From Pirellulales bacterium (GTDB lineage Bacteria; Planctomycetota; Planctomycetia; Pirellulales; JACPPG01): a stretch of DNA of 64,000 nucleotides. Location: positions 1 to 64,000 of the forward strand of contig DASXEJ010000381.1 in NCBI GenBank assembly GCA_036490175.1. The letters are read 5' to 3'. Positions 25,461 through 35,653 of the stretch are shown here, in pieces. Position 1 is the first letter of the stretch. Each line of letters begins with the position of its first letter. Position numbers and translations under genes: made by a program. The notes beneath the pieces were generated by a model that was given only the letters and a program-made list of their open reading frames with translations, searched no databases and was not told the DNA's origin.

Positions 25461-26708
25461 TCAGGCGATCGTTTCGCCACGTAGCCGAGCGATCTCGAAG
25501 GCGTCTTTGTCTCCGCGGCCGGATAGGCATACGACCACGGCTTCGGTCTTGGGGCGCTTGCGGGCCTCTTCCATACCTTTGGCCACCGCGTGCGAACTTT
25601 CCAGCGCGGGAAGGATCCCTTCGCTGCGCGCGAGCGCGTCGAACGCCGTCAGGGCTTCGTCGTCGCGGGCAAACGTGTAGCGGGCTCGGCCCGAATCTTT
25701 CCAATAACTGTGCTCGGGGCCGACGCCTGGGTAGTCGAGCCCCGCCGAGATCGAATGGACGTCGCTGGTCTGGCCATCTTCGTCCTGCATGACATAGCTG
25801 TAACTGCCGTGCAGCACGCCGGGCGAACCAAACGACAAGGGGGCCGCGTGATCGCCCGCTTTGACAGAGCGGCCGCCGGCCTCAACGCCCAGCAGTTCGA
25901 CGTTCCTGTGTTCGACAAACGGATAGAACATGCCGGCCGAGTTGCTGCCGCCGCCGACGCAGGCCACCACCAGGTTGGGCAGCCGGCCGAGTTGCGCTTG
26001 GCACTGCTCGATCGTCTCACGGCCGATCACGGATTGGAAGTCGCGCACGATCACTGGGAACGGATGCGGACCCACGACCGATCCAAGGATGTAGTGGGTC
26101 GTCTCGACCGTGCTCATCCAGTTACGCATCGCTTCGTTGATGGCGTCGCGGAGCGTCCGCGAGCCGCTGGTGACCGGCCGCACTTCGGCTCCCATCATCC
26201 GCATGTTGAAGACGTTGAGCTTCTGACGGCGAATGTCTTCTTCGCCCATGTAGACGACGCAGTCCAAGCCGAAGCGCGCGCATGCCGTGGCCGTGGCGAC
26301 GCCGTGCTGCCCGGCGCCGGTCTCGGCGATGACATGCTTCTTACCCATCCGCAAAGTGAGTAGCGCCTGGCCGAGCGTGTTGTTGATCTTGTGGGCGCCG
26401 GTGTGGTTAAGGTCTTCGCGCTTCAGATAAATCTGCGCGCCACCGCACCGCTCGCTGAGCTGCCGGGCGTGGTACAGCGGCGAAGGGCGGCCCACGTAGT
26501 TCTTGAAAAGATCGGCCAGCTCGGCCGCGAACTGGGGGTCGCGCTTGGCTTCGTCGTAGGCCACGGCCAACTCTTCCAACGCCCGCATCAAAGTCTCGGG
26601 CACATAACGTCCGCCGAAGGCACCGAAACGCCCGACCGCATCGGGCACATGGCTCGAAGCCGGTGTATTTACGGCGGGCTTGCCACCGGTAGGAGTCGTA
26701 GCTGGCAT
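25461..26708 (-). CDS. trpB: Tryptophan synthase beta subunit
   Basis: 415 residues. PLP lysine in [22 protein letters not shown] phosphate loop, and [12 protein letters not shown] are all intact. An N-terminal extension of about 25 residues is Thr/Pro-rich. Condenses indole with serine to tryptophan in the alpha2beta2 complex with the trpA product encoded downstream. No attenuator was recognised upstream. Confidence 0.97.
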   Translation of the reverse strand: MPATTPTGGKPAVNTPASSHVPDAVGRFGAFGGRYVPETLMRALEELAVAYDEAKRDPQFAAELADLFKNYVGRPSPLYHARQLSERCGGAQIYLKREDLNHTGAHKINNTLGQALLTLRMGKKHVIAETGAGQHGVATATACARFGLDCVVYMGEEDIRRQKLNVFNMRMMGAEVRPVTSGSRTLRDAINEAMRNWMSTVETTHYILGSVVGPHPFPVIVRDFQSVIGRETIEQCQAQLGRLPNLVVACVGGGSNSAGMFYPFVEHRNVELLGVEAGGRSVKAGDHAAPLSFGSPGVLHGSYSYVMQDEDGQTSDVHSISAGLDYPGVGPEHSYWKDSGRARYTFARDDEALTAFDALARSEGILPALESSHAVAKGMEEARKRPKTEAVVVCLSGRGDKDAFEIARLRGETIA

Positions 26709-27257
26709 AAAAAGTCCTTATCGCTAGCGCGCAAGTCGCCCAGGTAGCGGGCCGCCCTGGCGCGCAGAAAAGTCGATTGTCAGCCGGGCAGGGCAGGGGG
26801 TCAAGGGTGGGGATTTGGCCGAAGCCAGGCGAGATTTTTCACGGGCCAGTATGTTGACGGGTGGATTGAAGATGCCGGTTCGTCAATATGTTCCACGACT
26901 ACCTCAAGCGTGCGTGTTCCGCGATCGGCTAAACGTCGCGCAGGATGACCCTTGTCGAATAAATATGTGCAAGACAGACACGGCAAAGTCGAAGTGGTTC
27001 GGGTGCGTGACCCTGGCGCGTAGTCTCGCCTTAGACCGGCCATTAATGGGAGGTAGCACTTGATGGAAGTCGATCTGTGCTGTCGCGCTTTCTCGTGAAC
27101 GGGAACGTAACTCTCAATGCTGTATGCGGTATCTACTGGAACGTGCGAGTTCCGAATTTCGGCGCGACTACTACGCGCAGCATGCGCGACAACGTCGCGA
27201 TACTATAATCAGGGATCGAGGATACTGTTCGCTGATTATCCGGAAGGGATTCGCATC
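26709..27257. other. Intergenic region without recognised features
   Basis: About 550 bases between divergently arranged genes. The short open frames lack SDs and family resemblance. I see no tRNA, repeat or terminator of note. Confidence 0.5.
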
Positions 27258-27533
27258 ATGTTCGAATTAGACGCCATAATTTGGCAGGTCGAATGGACGG
27301 TCATTGGTGTGCCCGTCGTGGATGTCGAAGAGTTTGGATATCGCAAAACGTTGTTACGCATAGTTTCTAGCCGTGATGAAGCTATCGCAATTGCTCAGCA
27401 AGTTCTCCACAGAGCTGAAGCTGGAGTATCCATAACTCCGTTGCGAAAGACCGGTCCCTGCGCCTGGGAACCATGTGGCGAGGCGGAAATATTACAGACC
27501 GACATCTATCAAGCTACGGAATCTGATACCTAG
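27258..27533 (+). CDS. Small hypothetical protein
   Basis: 91 residues from ATG 27258, chosen because GGAAGGG lies nine bases upstream. Sequence begins MFELDAIIWQVEWTVIGVPVVDVEEFGYRK with an alternating hydrophobic pattern suggesting a small beta-rich fold, followed by a helix SRDEAIAIAQQVLHRAEAG. No family recognised; an immunity-like or uncharacterised cytoplasmic role is open. Base composition is somewhat less GC-rich than neighbours. Confidence 0.55.
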   Translation: MFELDAIIWQVEWTVIGVPVVDVEEFGYRKTLLRIVSSRDEAIAIAQQVLHRAEAGVSITPLRKTGPCAWEPCGEAEILQTDIYQATESDT

Positions 27534-27787
27534 TTATTTCGGCGCCATTCGACCTCACTTCGCGCCATCGTTCTAATCCGCGCAACAGGTCCAGCCGCCT
27601 TGCGTTCAGGCTGGTTTCCATGGCGCGCAAACTCGCTCAGCGTCATGCCGGAATCACTGGCCGTTGCAATCCGCGGCGTTATCTCACCGCACAAATGCCC
27701 TGCCGTCGTTTTGCCAACGTGTCGTACAATTGCGCAGGCCCATTGCCGTCTGACGTTGCACCGTTGTCAATTTCTTGAGGCCGCACG

Positions 27788-28771
27788 ATGCTCACGCTTC
27801 AGCCTGTCGATCAGTTGGTCGTTGACATTGCCATCGATAATCTTACGGATAGCTACTCCAGCAAGCCGGCCAACGTGTCGCCGGAGTTTGATAATGTGAT
27901 CGCGGCCGGCGCGACAGAGATTTCCGGCACGACATTGTGTTGCGCTCAACTGGGGCTGGCGCTCGTGATGACGGCGACTGTGGGGAAGCATCGCCGCAAA
28001 CTCTTGTTCGACACCGGGCCCGAAGGGGCCATTTTCTTGCGCAATTGCCGGAACCTGGGCATTACGCTCGACGAAGTGGCGGCCATCGCCATTTCGCACG
28101 GCCATTGGGATCATACGGGCGGGATGCTCGACGTGCTCGATCAAATCACGCGCAACCAGCGCGGCAAGGAAGTGGAATGTCATGTGAACCCGGGCATGTT
28201 TCTCGAACGGGGCACGCGGCTCGATACCGGAAAAGTCGCCCCGTTCGCGAAAGTTGCTTCGCTCGACGAACTGGCGGCGCACGGGGCGCGGCTGGTCAAT
28301 TTGCCCGCCGAGCGCGAAATGTTCGACGGCTGGTTCTATCTCAGCGGAGAGATTCCGCGCGTGTCGAGCTTCGAGAAAGGGCGGCCTGACCATTTGTGTC
28401 GCACTTCGGCCGCGAGTCCCTGGCAGCCCGACCCGCTGATCATGGACGAGCGCTACCTGGCCGTACACGTAAAAAACAAGGGGCTGCTGATTTTCAGCTC
28501 TTGCTCGCACGCGGGCATCGTAAACGTGCTCTTGAACGTGCGCGAAAAGTTCGCCCATATTCCTCTGTACGGCGTACTGGGGGGATTTCATCTGGCCGGC
28601 AAAGGAATGGAACCGTTGATCCCCGAGACGGTCGCCGAGTTGAAGCAGTTCGAGTTGCAGCAGATCATGCCGGCCCATTGCACGGGCTGGCGCGCGGTAC
28701 ACGCCTTGCTGAACGAATTCGGCGAAGACGTCGTCACACCGTCGGCCGTCGGTAGTCGCTTTACGTTTTAG
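27788..28771 (+). CDS. MBL-fold metallo-hydrolase
   Basis: 327 residues. SHGHWDHTGG is the HxHxDH metal motif; further metal ligands are likely His in CHVNPG, SSCSHAGIVN, and GGFHLAG / PAHCTGW near the end. This pattern fits the branch annotated as 7,8-dihydropterin-6-yl-methyl-4-(beta-D-ribofuranosyl)aminobenzene 5'-phosphate synthase, though bacterial members are mostly of unknown substrate. Cytoplasmic. It lies upstream of the cobalamin adenosyltransferase on the same strand, with 142 bases between. Confidence 0.8.
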   Translation: MLTLQPVDQLVVDIAIDNLTDSYSSKPANVSPEFDNVIAAGATEISGTTLCCAQLGLALVMTATVGKHRRKLLFDTGPEGAIFLRNCRNLGITLDEVAAIAISHGHWDHTGGMLDVLDQITRNQRGKEVECHVNPGMFLERGTRLDTGKVAPFAKVASLDELAAHGARLVNLPAEREMFDGWFYLSGEIPRVSSFEKGRPDHLCRTSAASPWQPDPLIMDERYLAVHVKNKGLLIFSSCSHAGIVNVLLNVREKFAHIPLYGVLGGFHLAGKGMEPLIPETVAELKQFELQQIMPAHCTGWRAVHALLNEFGEDVVTPSAVGSRFTF

Positions 28772-28913
28772 CGACGCCGGGCTCTGGGGCAGCTCGCTAC
28801 GGCGAAGCTGCGCTTGCTTACCGCGCGACCTCGGCGCTACAATCGGCGCACATGCCCGCAAGGGCGAGTTTCCACGGCGGCCATCGGTCGCAGGTCACCA
28901 GGGCTCGATCGCT

Positions 28914-29462
28914 ATGAAGATCTATACCAAGACGGGCGATACCGGTGACACGGGGCTATTCGGCGGACCGCGCGTGCGCAAAGACGCTCCGCGGATCGAA
29001 GCCTATGGCACGGTGGATGAATTGAACGCCGTGCTGGGGATGGCGCGGGCCGATGCGTTGACCTCGGATGTGGATTTGCTGTTGGCCCGCGTCCAGAACG
29101 AGCTGTTTGATCTGGGGGCCGAATTGGCCACTCCTGACCCGCAAGCTCATCAGATGGTTACGTTGGGCGCGACGCACATTACGGCGTTGGAAGCCGCCAT
29201 TGATCGCCACGAGGTGGGGCTTGCGCCGCTCAAGCAATTTATCTTGCCGGGGGGCAGCCAGGGGGCAGCTCTTTTGCATTTGGCGCGAACGGTCTGTCGC
29301 CGGGCCGAACGCCGCGTGATTACACTGTCGGCCAGCGAGTCGGTGGCGCCGACGCTGGTCGTGTACCTGAATCGGCTGAGTGACCTGTTGTTCGTGTTGG
29401 CTCGCTCAGTGAACCAATCCGCCGGTCGCGGCGATGTGCCCTGGCAGAAATCTCCTTCTTGA
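28914..29462 (+). CDS. PduO-type cob(I)alamin adenosyltransferase
   Basis: 182 residues. YTKTGDTGDTGLFGG at the N-terminus is the ATP-binding loop of the PduO/MMAB family; YGTVDELNAVLG, FDLGAELATP and RTVCRRAERRV are the other hallmark segments. Transfers adenosyl from ATP to cob(I)alamin to make coenzyme B12. A trimeric five-helix bundle is expected. No B12-dependent enzyme lies nearby in this window. Confidence 0.93.
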   Translation: MKIYTKTGDTGDTGLFGGPRVRKDAPRIEAYGTVDELNAVLGMARADALTSDVDLLLARVQNELFDLGAELATPDPQAHQMVTLGATHITALEAAIDRHEVGLAPLKQFILPGGSQGAALLHLARTVCRRAERRVITLSASESVAPTLVVYLNRLSDLLFVLARSVNQSAGRGDVPWQKSPS

Positions 29463-29839
29463 TTGCGATGCCGCGGGCGTATTCACGCAGGGTAGGGACG
29501 TGCCACAATGGCGCGGCTGACCACTCTTGCCACGAACCGCTTTACTACTTCTGTGCGCCTCGGTTACGTTGTTGTCGCGGGATTAACGTCATTCAAGGTG
29601 ATCCACGAGAAACGTTCGCAGGGGATTGGCTGTCGCGCGGCTATCGCGCGGTGGGCGACTACGACAATCAGCAGAACCATCGCTAAGCGGGCGACTGGGG
29701 CCGCGCGGGATGTTCGCTCGACAGTAGCCCGCGACGATTCGGCTATGGCTGGATGCGACTGGATGGATGCTCAGGCGGCGGTTCGGACCGGTGATTTTCA
29801 CGGTCCGACGGGAGTCTCATATTCAAGGGAGGGCTTCGC
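29463..29839. other. Intergenic region before the nitrogen operon
   Basis: About 380 bases with no supported gene. I looked for a sigma-54 type site before amtB and found none convincing. The plus-strand frame 29508-29846 has no SD or family features. Confidence 0.5.
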
Positions 29840-31357
29840 GTGTTAGCGATTTATCAAAAAATATTGTTCGTGGGCGCATGCACGCTGTGTATTGGCTGGG
29901 TCACGACCGCGTGGGCGCAACCGGCCGAGACGGCCGAAGGAGCGACCGAAGCTACGCCGGCTGCCAGCGAAGGCCCCGCAATTATCGACGACACTCCGGA
30001 AAGCTCGCATGTCGAGCCGGCGCCGCAGCCCATCGACAAAGGCGACCATGCCTGGATGCTGGTCTCGTCGGCGCTGGTGTTGATGATGACGGGGCCGGGG
30101 CTGGCGCTGTTTTATTGCGGATTGGTGCGCAAAAAGAATGTGCTGAGCGTGATGATGCAGTGCATCTTCATGATGGGATTGATGACCGTCATTTGGGCGC
30201 TGTGGGGTTATTCGTTGAGCTTTGGCGGCACGCCGGGCGAGGCCTCTTACAGCCCCTGGATCGGCAATACGGATTTCCTGTTCATGCGCAACGTACAACC
30301 GTTCGAAAAAGATGGGGCCATTGTCTATCCCATCGAGGGGACCATTCCGCGACTGACGCACATGCTGTTCCAAGGCATGTTCTTCATCATCACTCCGGCG
30401 CTGATTTGCGGCGCGTTTGCCGAGCGCATGAAATTCAGCACGATGGTTGTGTTCATGGTCTTGTGGGGCACGTTGGTCTACTGCCCACTCTGTCATTGGG
30501 TGTGGGACGGCGGGCTATTGGCCTGGGATATTCCGGGTGGCCACAAAGCCGATGGAGCCTGGTTCGGGGCGCTCGATTTTGCCGGCGGCACGGTAGTGCA
30601 TATCAGTTCGGGAATCTCGGCGCTCGTGTGCGCGCTGGTCATGGGACGACGGCTGGGATTCGGCACCGAACCGATGCCTCCCCACAATTTGACGTACACG
30701 ACCACCGGCGCCGCACTGTTGTGGGTCGGCTGGTTTGGGTTCAATGCCGGCAGTGCCCTAGCGGCCACCGAGCAAGCGGCCAGCGCGTTTGTCGCCACCC
30801 ACTTTGCGGCAGCCGCCGGGGGATTGGCGTGGGCCGGCATGGAATGGATCACGCGCGGCAAGCCAAGCGTGTTGGGAATGTGCTCGGGGCTCGTGGCCGG
30901 CCTGGTTTGCATCACGCCGGCGTCCGGCTTCGTCTTGCCGATGCCCGCCTTGGCCATGGGCGCGGCCGCCGGAGTGGTCTGCTTTCTGGCCTGCACCACC
31001 CTCAAGACCCGACTGGGTTACGATGATTCGCTCGACGCTTTCGGCGTACATGGCGTGGGAGGAACGCTGGGGGCGCTTTTGACGGGAATCTTTGCGACCC
31101 GGATCGTGGGTGGGGGCAACGTCTCGCTGGGGCTGCTCGAAGAGATGCAGAAGGGAGAGCAGGCCTGGTCGCTCGACATCGCCGGTATCGGGGCCCAGGC
31201 GGCCGCCGTGGGCGTGACCTGGGTCGTCGCCGCCGTCGCAACGTTTGTCATCCTAAAGGTGCTCGACGTGGTGATGGGATTGCGGGTTTCGCAACGGGAG
31301 GAGATCCAGGGATTGGACCTCAGCCAGCACGGCGAGGAAGGCTACATATTCATTTGA
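29840..31357 (+). CDS. amtB: Ammonium transporter
   Basis: 505 residues starting at a GTG with GGAGG seven bases upstream. A signal peptide (to about residue 30) and an acidic, Ala/Glu/Pro-rich linker precede the Amt core, which has about eleven membrane helices starting with HAWMLVSSALVLMMTGPGLALFYCGLV. DFAGGTVVHISSGISALV and WVGWFGFNAGSA carry pore residues including a conserved His; FGVHGVGGTLGALLTG holds the second. Imports ammonium, and is blocked by unmodified P-II. First gene of amtB-glnB-glnD. Confidence 0.95.
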   Translation: MLAIYQKILFVGACTLCIGWVTTAWAQPAETAEGATEATPAASEGPAIIDDTPESSHVEPAPQPIDKGDHAWMLVSSALVLMMTGPGLALFYCGLVRKKNVLSVMMQCIFMMGLMTVIWALWGYSLSFGGTPGEASYSPWIGNTDFLFMRNVQPFEKDGAIVYPIEGTIPRLTHMLFQGMFFIITPALICGAFAERMKFSTMVVFMVLWGTLVYCPLCHWVWDGGLLAWDIPGGHKADGAWFGALDFAGGTVVHISSGISALVCALVMGRRLGFGTEPMPPHNLTYTTTGAALLWVGWFGFNAGSALAATEQAASAFVATHFAAAAGGLAWAGMEWITRGKPSVLGMCSGLVAGLVCITPASGFVLPMPALAMGAAAGVVCFLACTTLKTRLGYDDSLDAFGVHGVGGTLGALLTGIFATRIVGGGNVSLGLLEEMQKGEQAWSLDIAGIGAQAAAVGVTWVVAAVATFVILKVLDVVMGLRVSQREEIQGLDLSQHGEEGYIFI

Positions 31358-31399
31358 TTTTGTCACGGACGATTCAATACTTTCTTTAGCGGACGTCGC

Positions 31400-31427
31400 G
31401 CGCGGCGGAATTCTTGTTCCGCCGCGC
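31400..31427 (+). promoter_or_regulatory. Stem-loop between amtB and the P-II gene
   Basis: GCGCGGCGGAA (31400-31410) and TTCCGCCGCGC (31417-31427) form a perfect 11-bp stem with a six-base loop. No T-run follows, so it is not a simple intrinsic terminator. It may protect the amtB 3' end or set the ratio of amtB to downstream genes. Confidence 0.6.
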
Positions 31428-31450
31428 CGGCTGCCGATATCAGGAGTTGA

Positions 31451-31792
<342 letters not shown>

Positions 31793-31847
31793 CCGCGTCC
31801 GCAATCGACCGCGACGTTCCCACGATTGGTAGAGAAACACACCTACG

Positions 31848-34514
31848 ATGACGAGTGCTCCGCAATTGCGTTCCAACATACTCGTAGCCAAGCAGCACTT
31901 GAGCGAGGGGCGAGAAAAGCTTCGGCAACGGCACGCGCGCGGCGCCTTGGGCGCGCAGATCAGCGCCGCGATGGCCGATCTATTCGACACGATCGTTCTC
32001 GAACTCTACGAAGCGGCGCTCGCGGACCTGGGGGAGACCGGGCCAAACGGCCTGGCCACGGAAGTTGCCTTGGTTCCCCACGGCGGCTACGGGCGCCGGG
32101 ACGTCGCGCCATTCTCGGACGTCGACCTGATGATCTTGCACACGCGGGCTGCCACGCAGCGCGTGACCGGCCTCGCCGAGCGGCTGGTGCGCGACGTGTT
32201 CGACGTGGGCTTGCACCTCGGCCAGAGCGTCCGCACGGCACGCGATGCGTGCAGCCTGGCCACGCAGGACGCCACGATTTGCACTTCACTCGTCGAGTCG
32301 CGTTACCTGGCGGGCAGCGTCGGGTTGTTTACGCAGTTCGCGCATCGCTTCGAGCGGCAAACGCGCCGCCGCGCGCGACGTTTGATCGGCGAGATCGACC
32401 AAGCACGCCGCGAAGAGCGAGCACAGTATGGCGAAACGGTCTACCTGCTCGAGCCGAACATCAAACGCTCGCAGGGGGGGCTGCGCGAGATCCAATTGCT
32501 GCGCTGGGTAGGCTTCGCACGCTACGGCGTGGCCGATCCCGACGGTCTCAGGCTGGCGGGTGCTCTGGCGCGGCCCGATTACGACCTCATCCGGCGCGCC
32601 AGCGAGTACTTGCTGCGGTTGCGCAACGAGATGCACTTTCACGCGGGCAAGTCCAGCGACGTGCTGGACCGGGCCGAACAGATGCGGCTGGCGCAAGTCT
32701 ACGGATTCGAGGGCAAGGCTGGTCTGCTGCCCGTCGAGCAGTTCATGAAGGAGTACTTCCTCATGACCAAGGGAGCCAGCCACATTGTGTCGCGATTTGT
32801 CACCACCGCGCGCTCGGCGCCGGCCTGGCTGGAAGTATTTAGTCCCCTGTACAGCCATCGTTTCGAGCGCGACTTCCGCGTGAGCCGCAACTATGTGGCG
32901 GTGAATCCGCGCAGCATGGAAACGGTGCGAGGCGACCTGGCGCAGATATTGCGATTGGCCGACGTGGCAAATCGCTATGACAAACGGATAGCGCATGCCA
33001 CGAGCGAAGCGATTCGGGCTACGATCCCCCAGGTGCCCAGCGACGTGACACCCGTCGTGGCGCGGCATTTTCTCTCGCTGATGGATCATCCTGCGCGCTT
33101 GGGCGAGCTGCTGCGAAATCTGCACGAGATGGGGGCGCTTGAGAAAATCATTCCGGCGTTCGAGCACGCCCGCTCGCTGCTGCAATTCAACGAATACCAC
33201 AAGTACACCGTCGACGAGCATTGCCTGCGGGCCGTGGAAGCCGCCACGAACTTGTTGACGGATAATGGACCGTTGGGGCGCGTGTATCGCCGGATCAAGC
33301 GAAAATGGTTGTTGCACCTGGCTCTGCTGCTGCACGACCTGGGCAAGGGGTTCCCCGAGGACCACAGCGACATCGGCCGCGACATCGCCGAGCAGACCGG
33401 CCATCGATTGGGCCTGTCCGACGCCGATACAGAGACGCTGAAGTTCCTAGTGCACAAGCATCTGCAGATGGCCCACCTGGCCTTCCGCCGCGACACGAGT
33501 GATCCGCAGTTGATCGTCAAATTCGCCGTCGAGGTGGGCTCGCCCGAGGTGTTGCAGATGTTGTTCGTGTTGACGGCATCGGACTTTGTGGCCGTGGGGC
33601 CGGGAGTGCTCAACGGCTGGAAAGTGCAAGTGCTGACGGGCTTGTACCGAGCGACTATGAGCCATCTGGCCGAAGATGCGCCGGCTTTACGTAATGAAGA
33701 TCTCTTGCGGCAGCGTCGCGAAGAAATGCTCACCCGCCTTCCTGCCAGCGAAGACCGTACCTGGTGGCAACAACAGTTAACAGCGCTACCGGCGCCGTAT
33801 TTAGACAAGACCGGTATCGACCAGATCATCGAGGACCTGACGCATTTGCATCGCTTGTCGCGCGGCGATGTCGCGGTGCAAACCCGCTATTTGCCCGAAG
33901 CCAACACGATCGAATATCGAGTTGGAACTTACGACGAAATCACACCCGGCGTGTTTCACAAGTTGTGCGGAGCGCTGGCGAGCCAGGGCTTGCAAATTCT
34001 GTCGGCCGAAATCAACACGCTGGCCCATGGTCTGGTGTTCGATCGCTTCTGGGTTCATGACCCCGATTTTGCAGGTGAACCGCCTCCTTCGCGCGTCAGT
34101 CAGGTGGAGCGTGCCATCGAAGAGTCATTGAAGGCCGGTCAGGACAAACGCCCAGCCTTCCGACGCGTGTGGCGCTCGGGCCGCGACCGCAGTCCGGCCA
34201 GTTTGAATCCGCTGCCGACGCAGGTCCGCATCGACAATAGCACGTCAGATCGATTTACCGTTGTCGAATTCTTCGCCGCCGATCGCATGGGCTTGCTTTA
34301 TACAATCACGCAGACCCTGTTCGAGCTCGGGCTGTCCATCTCAGTGGCCAAAATCGGCACGTACCTTGATCAGGTCGTCGACGTTTTTTACGTGACCGAT
34401 TGCAATGGCAACAAGGTCGACAACGATGGCCGCATCGAGGAGGTCCGCGGACGACTTCTGGCGGCCGTCGAGGAGCTTGAAAAGCAGGAAGCGGGCCACG
34501 CCCGCGCGCTGTGA
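31848..34514 (+). CDS. glnD: P-II uridylyltransferase/uridylyl-removing enzyme
   Basis: 888 residues with the full GlnD layout: nucleotidyltransferase motif GGYGRRD at 79-85 followed by the DVD pair at 91-93; an HD domain with HDLGKGFPEDHS in the middle; and two C-terminal ACT domains (YDEITPGVFHKLCGAL and EFFAADRMGLLYTITQTLFEL). Uridylylates P-II under nitrogen limitation and removes UMP under glutamine excess. Co-transcribed with its substrate. Confidence 0.95.
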   Translation: MTSAPQLRSNILVAKQHLSEGREKLRQRHARGALGAQISAAMADLFDTIVLELYEAALADLGETGPNGLATEVALVPHGGYGRRDVAPFSDVDLMILHTRAATQRVTGLAERLVRDVFDVGLHLGQSVRTARDACSLATQDATICTSLVESRYLAGSVGLFTQFAHRFERQTRRRARRLIGEIDQARREERAQYGETVYLLEPNIKRSQGGLREIQLLRWVGFARYGVADPDGLRLAGALARPDYDLIRRASEYLLRLRNEMHFHAGKSSDVLDRAEQMRLAQVYGFEGKAGLLPVEQFMKEYFLMTKGASHIVSRFVTTARSAPAWLEVFSPLYSHRFERDFRVSRNYVAVNPRSMETVRGDLAQILRLADVANRYDKRIAHATSEAIRATIPQVPSDVTPVVARHFLSLMDHPARLGELLRNLHEMGALEKIIPAFEHARSLLQFNEYHKYTVDEHCLRAVEAATNLLTDNGPLGRVYRRIKRKWLLHLALLLHDLGKGFPEDHSDIGRDIAEQTGHRLGLSDADTETLKFLVHKHLQMAHLAFRRDTSDPQLIVKFAVEVGSPEVLQMLFVLTASDFVAVGPGVLNGWKVQVLTGLYRATMSHLAEDAPALRNEDLLRQRREEMLTRLPASEDRTWWQQQLTALPAPYLDKTGIDQIIEDLTHLHRLSRGDVAVQTRYLPEANTIEYRVGTYDEITPGVFHKLCGALASQGLQILSAEINTLAHGLVFDRFWVHDPDFAGEPPPSRVSQVERAIEESLKAGQDKRPAFRRVWRSGRDRSPASLNPLPTQVRIDNSTSDRFTVVEFFAADRMGLLYTITQTLFELGLSISVAKIGTYLDQVVDVFYVTDCNGNKVDNDGRIEEVRGRLLAAVEELEKQEAGHARAL

Positions 34515-34559
34515 CGTTCCTCTCGCCATTGACTCGCCCGGTCGGCGCGTCGATGCCTG

Positions 34560-35438
34560 TCAGCGGCGAGCGCGACGCACAGACGCCGATGCGGGTTGCT
34601 TCGGCTGGCAGCTGGGGCAAAAGAATGTCGATCGTTGGGCCTGTACCACCCGCACGATCGTTTGGCCACAGCCCGTGCAAGGCTTGCCATCGCGATCGTA
34701 CACGCGGTGATGGTTTTGAAACCCTCCTTCCTTATTGAGCGCGTTGCGATAGGTACCGTCGGACAAAGTCGATCCCTCGTGGCGAATCGCGGCGTCCAGC
34801 ACAGCCAGCATGCAATCGTGAATCTGTTGCCATTCGTCACGCCGCAATCGATCGCACCGTCGCGCGGGGTGAATCGAGGCCCGATGCAGGATTTCCGACG
34901 CGTATAGGTTGCCGATTCCGGCCACGGCGCGCTGATCCAGGAGGGCCACCTTGATCGGGCGCCGGCTATGGAACAATTGCTCGCGCAGCGCGTCGCAAGT
35001 GATGCTGAGCGCGTCGACCCCCAACCGCTCGGGGCCGTACAACGCGTCGAGCTCGGCCGGATTTACCACGCGTACCAGGCCCAGCCCGCGACGATCCCAG
35101 TACATCAGCTCTTGCCGCTGGCTGTTCTTGCGGCCTTCGAGATGTATGCGCAAACGCAGATGTTCGCGCGAGGGCGGGTCCGCCAGCAGCACCAGGCCGG
35201 TCATGCGCGGCTCGAAGACCAGCGAGCAGCCGTCGTCCAGCCGCACGACCACACGCTTTCCGAGCCGGTCGACAGCCGTGACCGTGCGGCCGACTAAGCG
35301 GCGGCGAAACGACGCACCCGCCGGCGTCATCTGAATGGGCCGCGCCCGCAGCCGGCAACGCTCGACCTCGATGATGCGGCTACCGATCGTGGCCACGATG
35401 CCGCGACGCATGGTTTCGACTTCGGGTAGCTCGGGCAT
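34560..35438 (-). CDS. mutM: Formamidopyrimidine-DNA glycosylase
   Basis: 292 residues. Starts MPELPEVET, with the catalytic Pro2 and Glu3; Lys in RLGKRVVVRL is the beta-sheet lysine; the C-terminal zinc finger CTGCGQ...FFCPSC is complete. Excises oxidised purines such as 8-oxoguanine and cuts the abasic site. Convergent with glnD, stops 45 bases apart. Confidence 0.96.
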   Translation of the reverse strand: MPELPEVETMRRGIVATIGSRIIEVERCRLRARPIQMTPAGASFRRRLVGRTVTAVDRLGKRVVVRLDDGCSLVFEPRMTGLVLLADPPSREHLRLRIHLEGRKNSQRQELMYWDRRGLGLVRVVNPAELDALYGPERLGVDALSITCDALREQLFHSRRPIKVALLDQRAVAGIGNLYASEILHRASIHPARRCDRLRRDEWQQIHDCMLAVLDAAIRHEGSTLSDGTYRNALNKEGGFQNHHRVYDRDGKPCTGCGQTIVRVVQAQRSTFFCPSCQPKQPASASVRRARR

Positions 35439-35653
35439 GAATGCTCCTGCGGCGTTTGCCCATCGTGCGGTGCAGCGGCGTGTTGGGCTGGAAAGTAGGG
35501 GAATTGTAGCGCATGGCTTTGCAGCGGGACAGGCGGCTACCTGTCAGCGAGAGGCGGGCAGCCTATAATCAATCATTCGTTCGGCAAAAATGGCGCGTCA
35601 AAGTGCGCCGGCATAGCAGCGACCAGGTTGCGACACTTCATCAGGAGCTTGCT

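Noticed and set aside
29463-29839. Possible sigma-54 promoter for amtB
   Set aside because: No TGGCAC-N5-TTGC pattern of acceptable quality was found.
29508-29846. Plus-strand frame of 112 codons before amtB
   Set aside because: No SD, overlaps the amtB SD and start, no family features.
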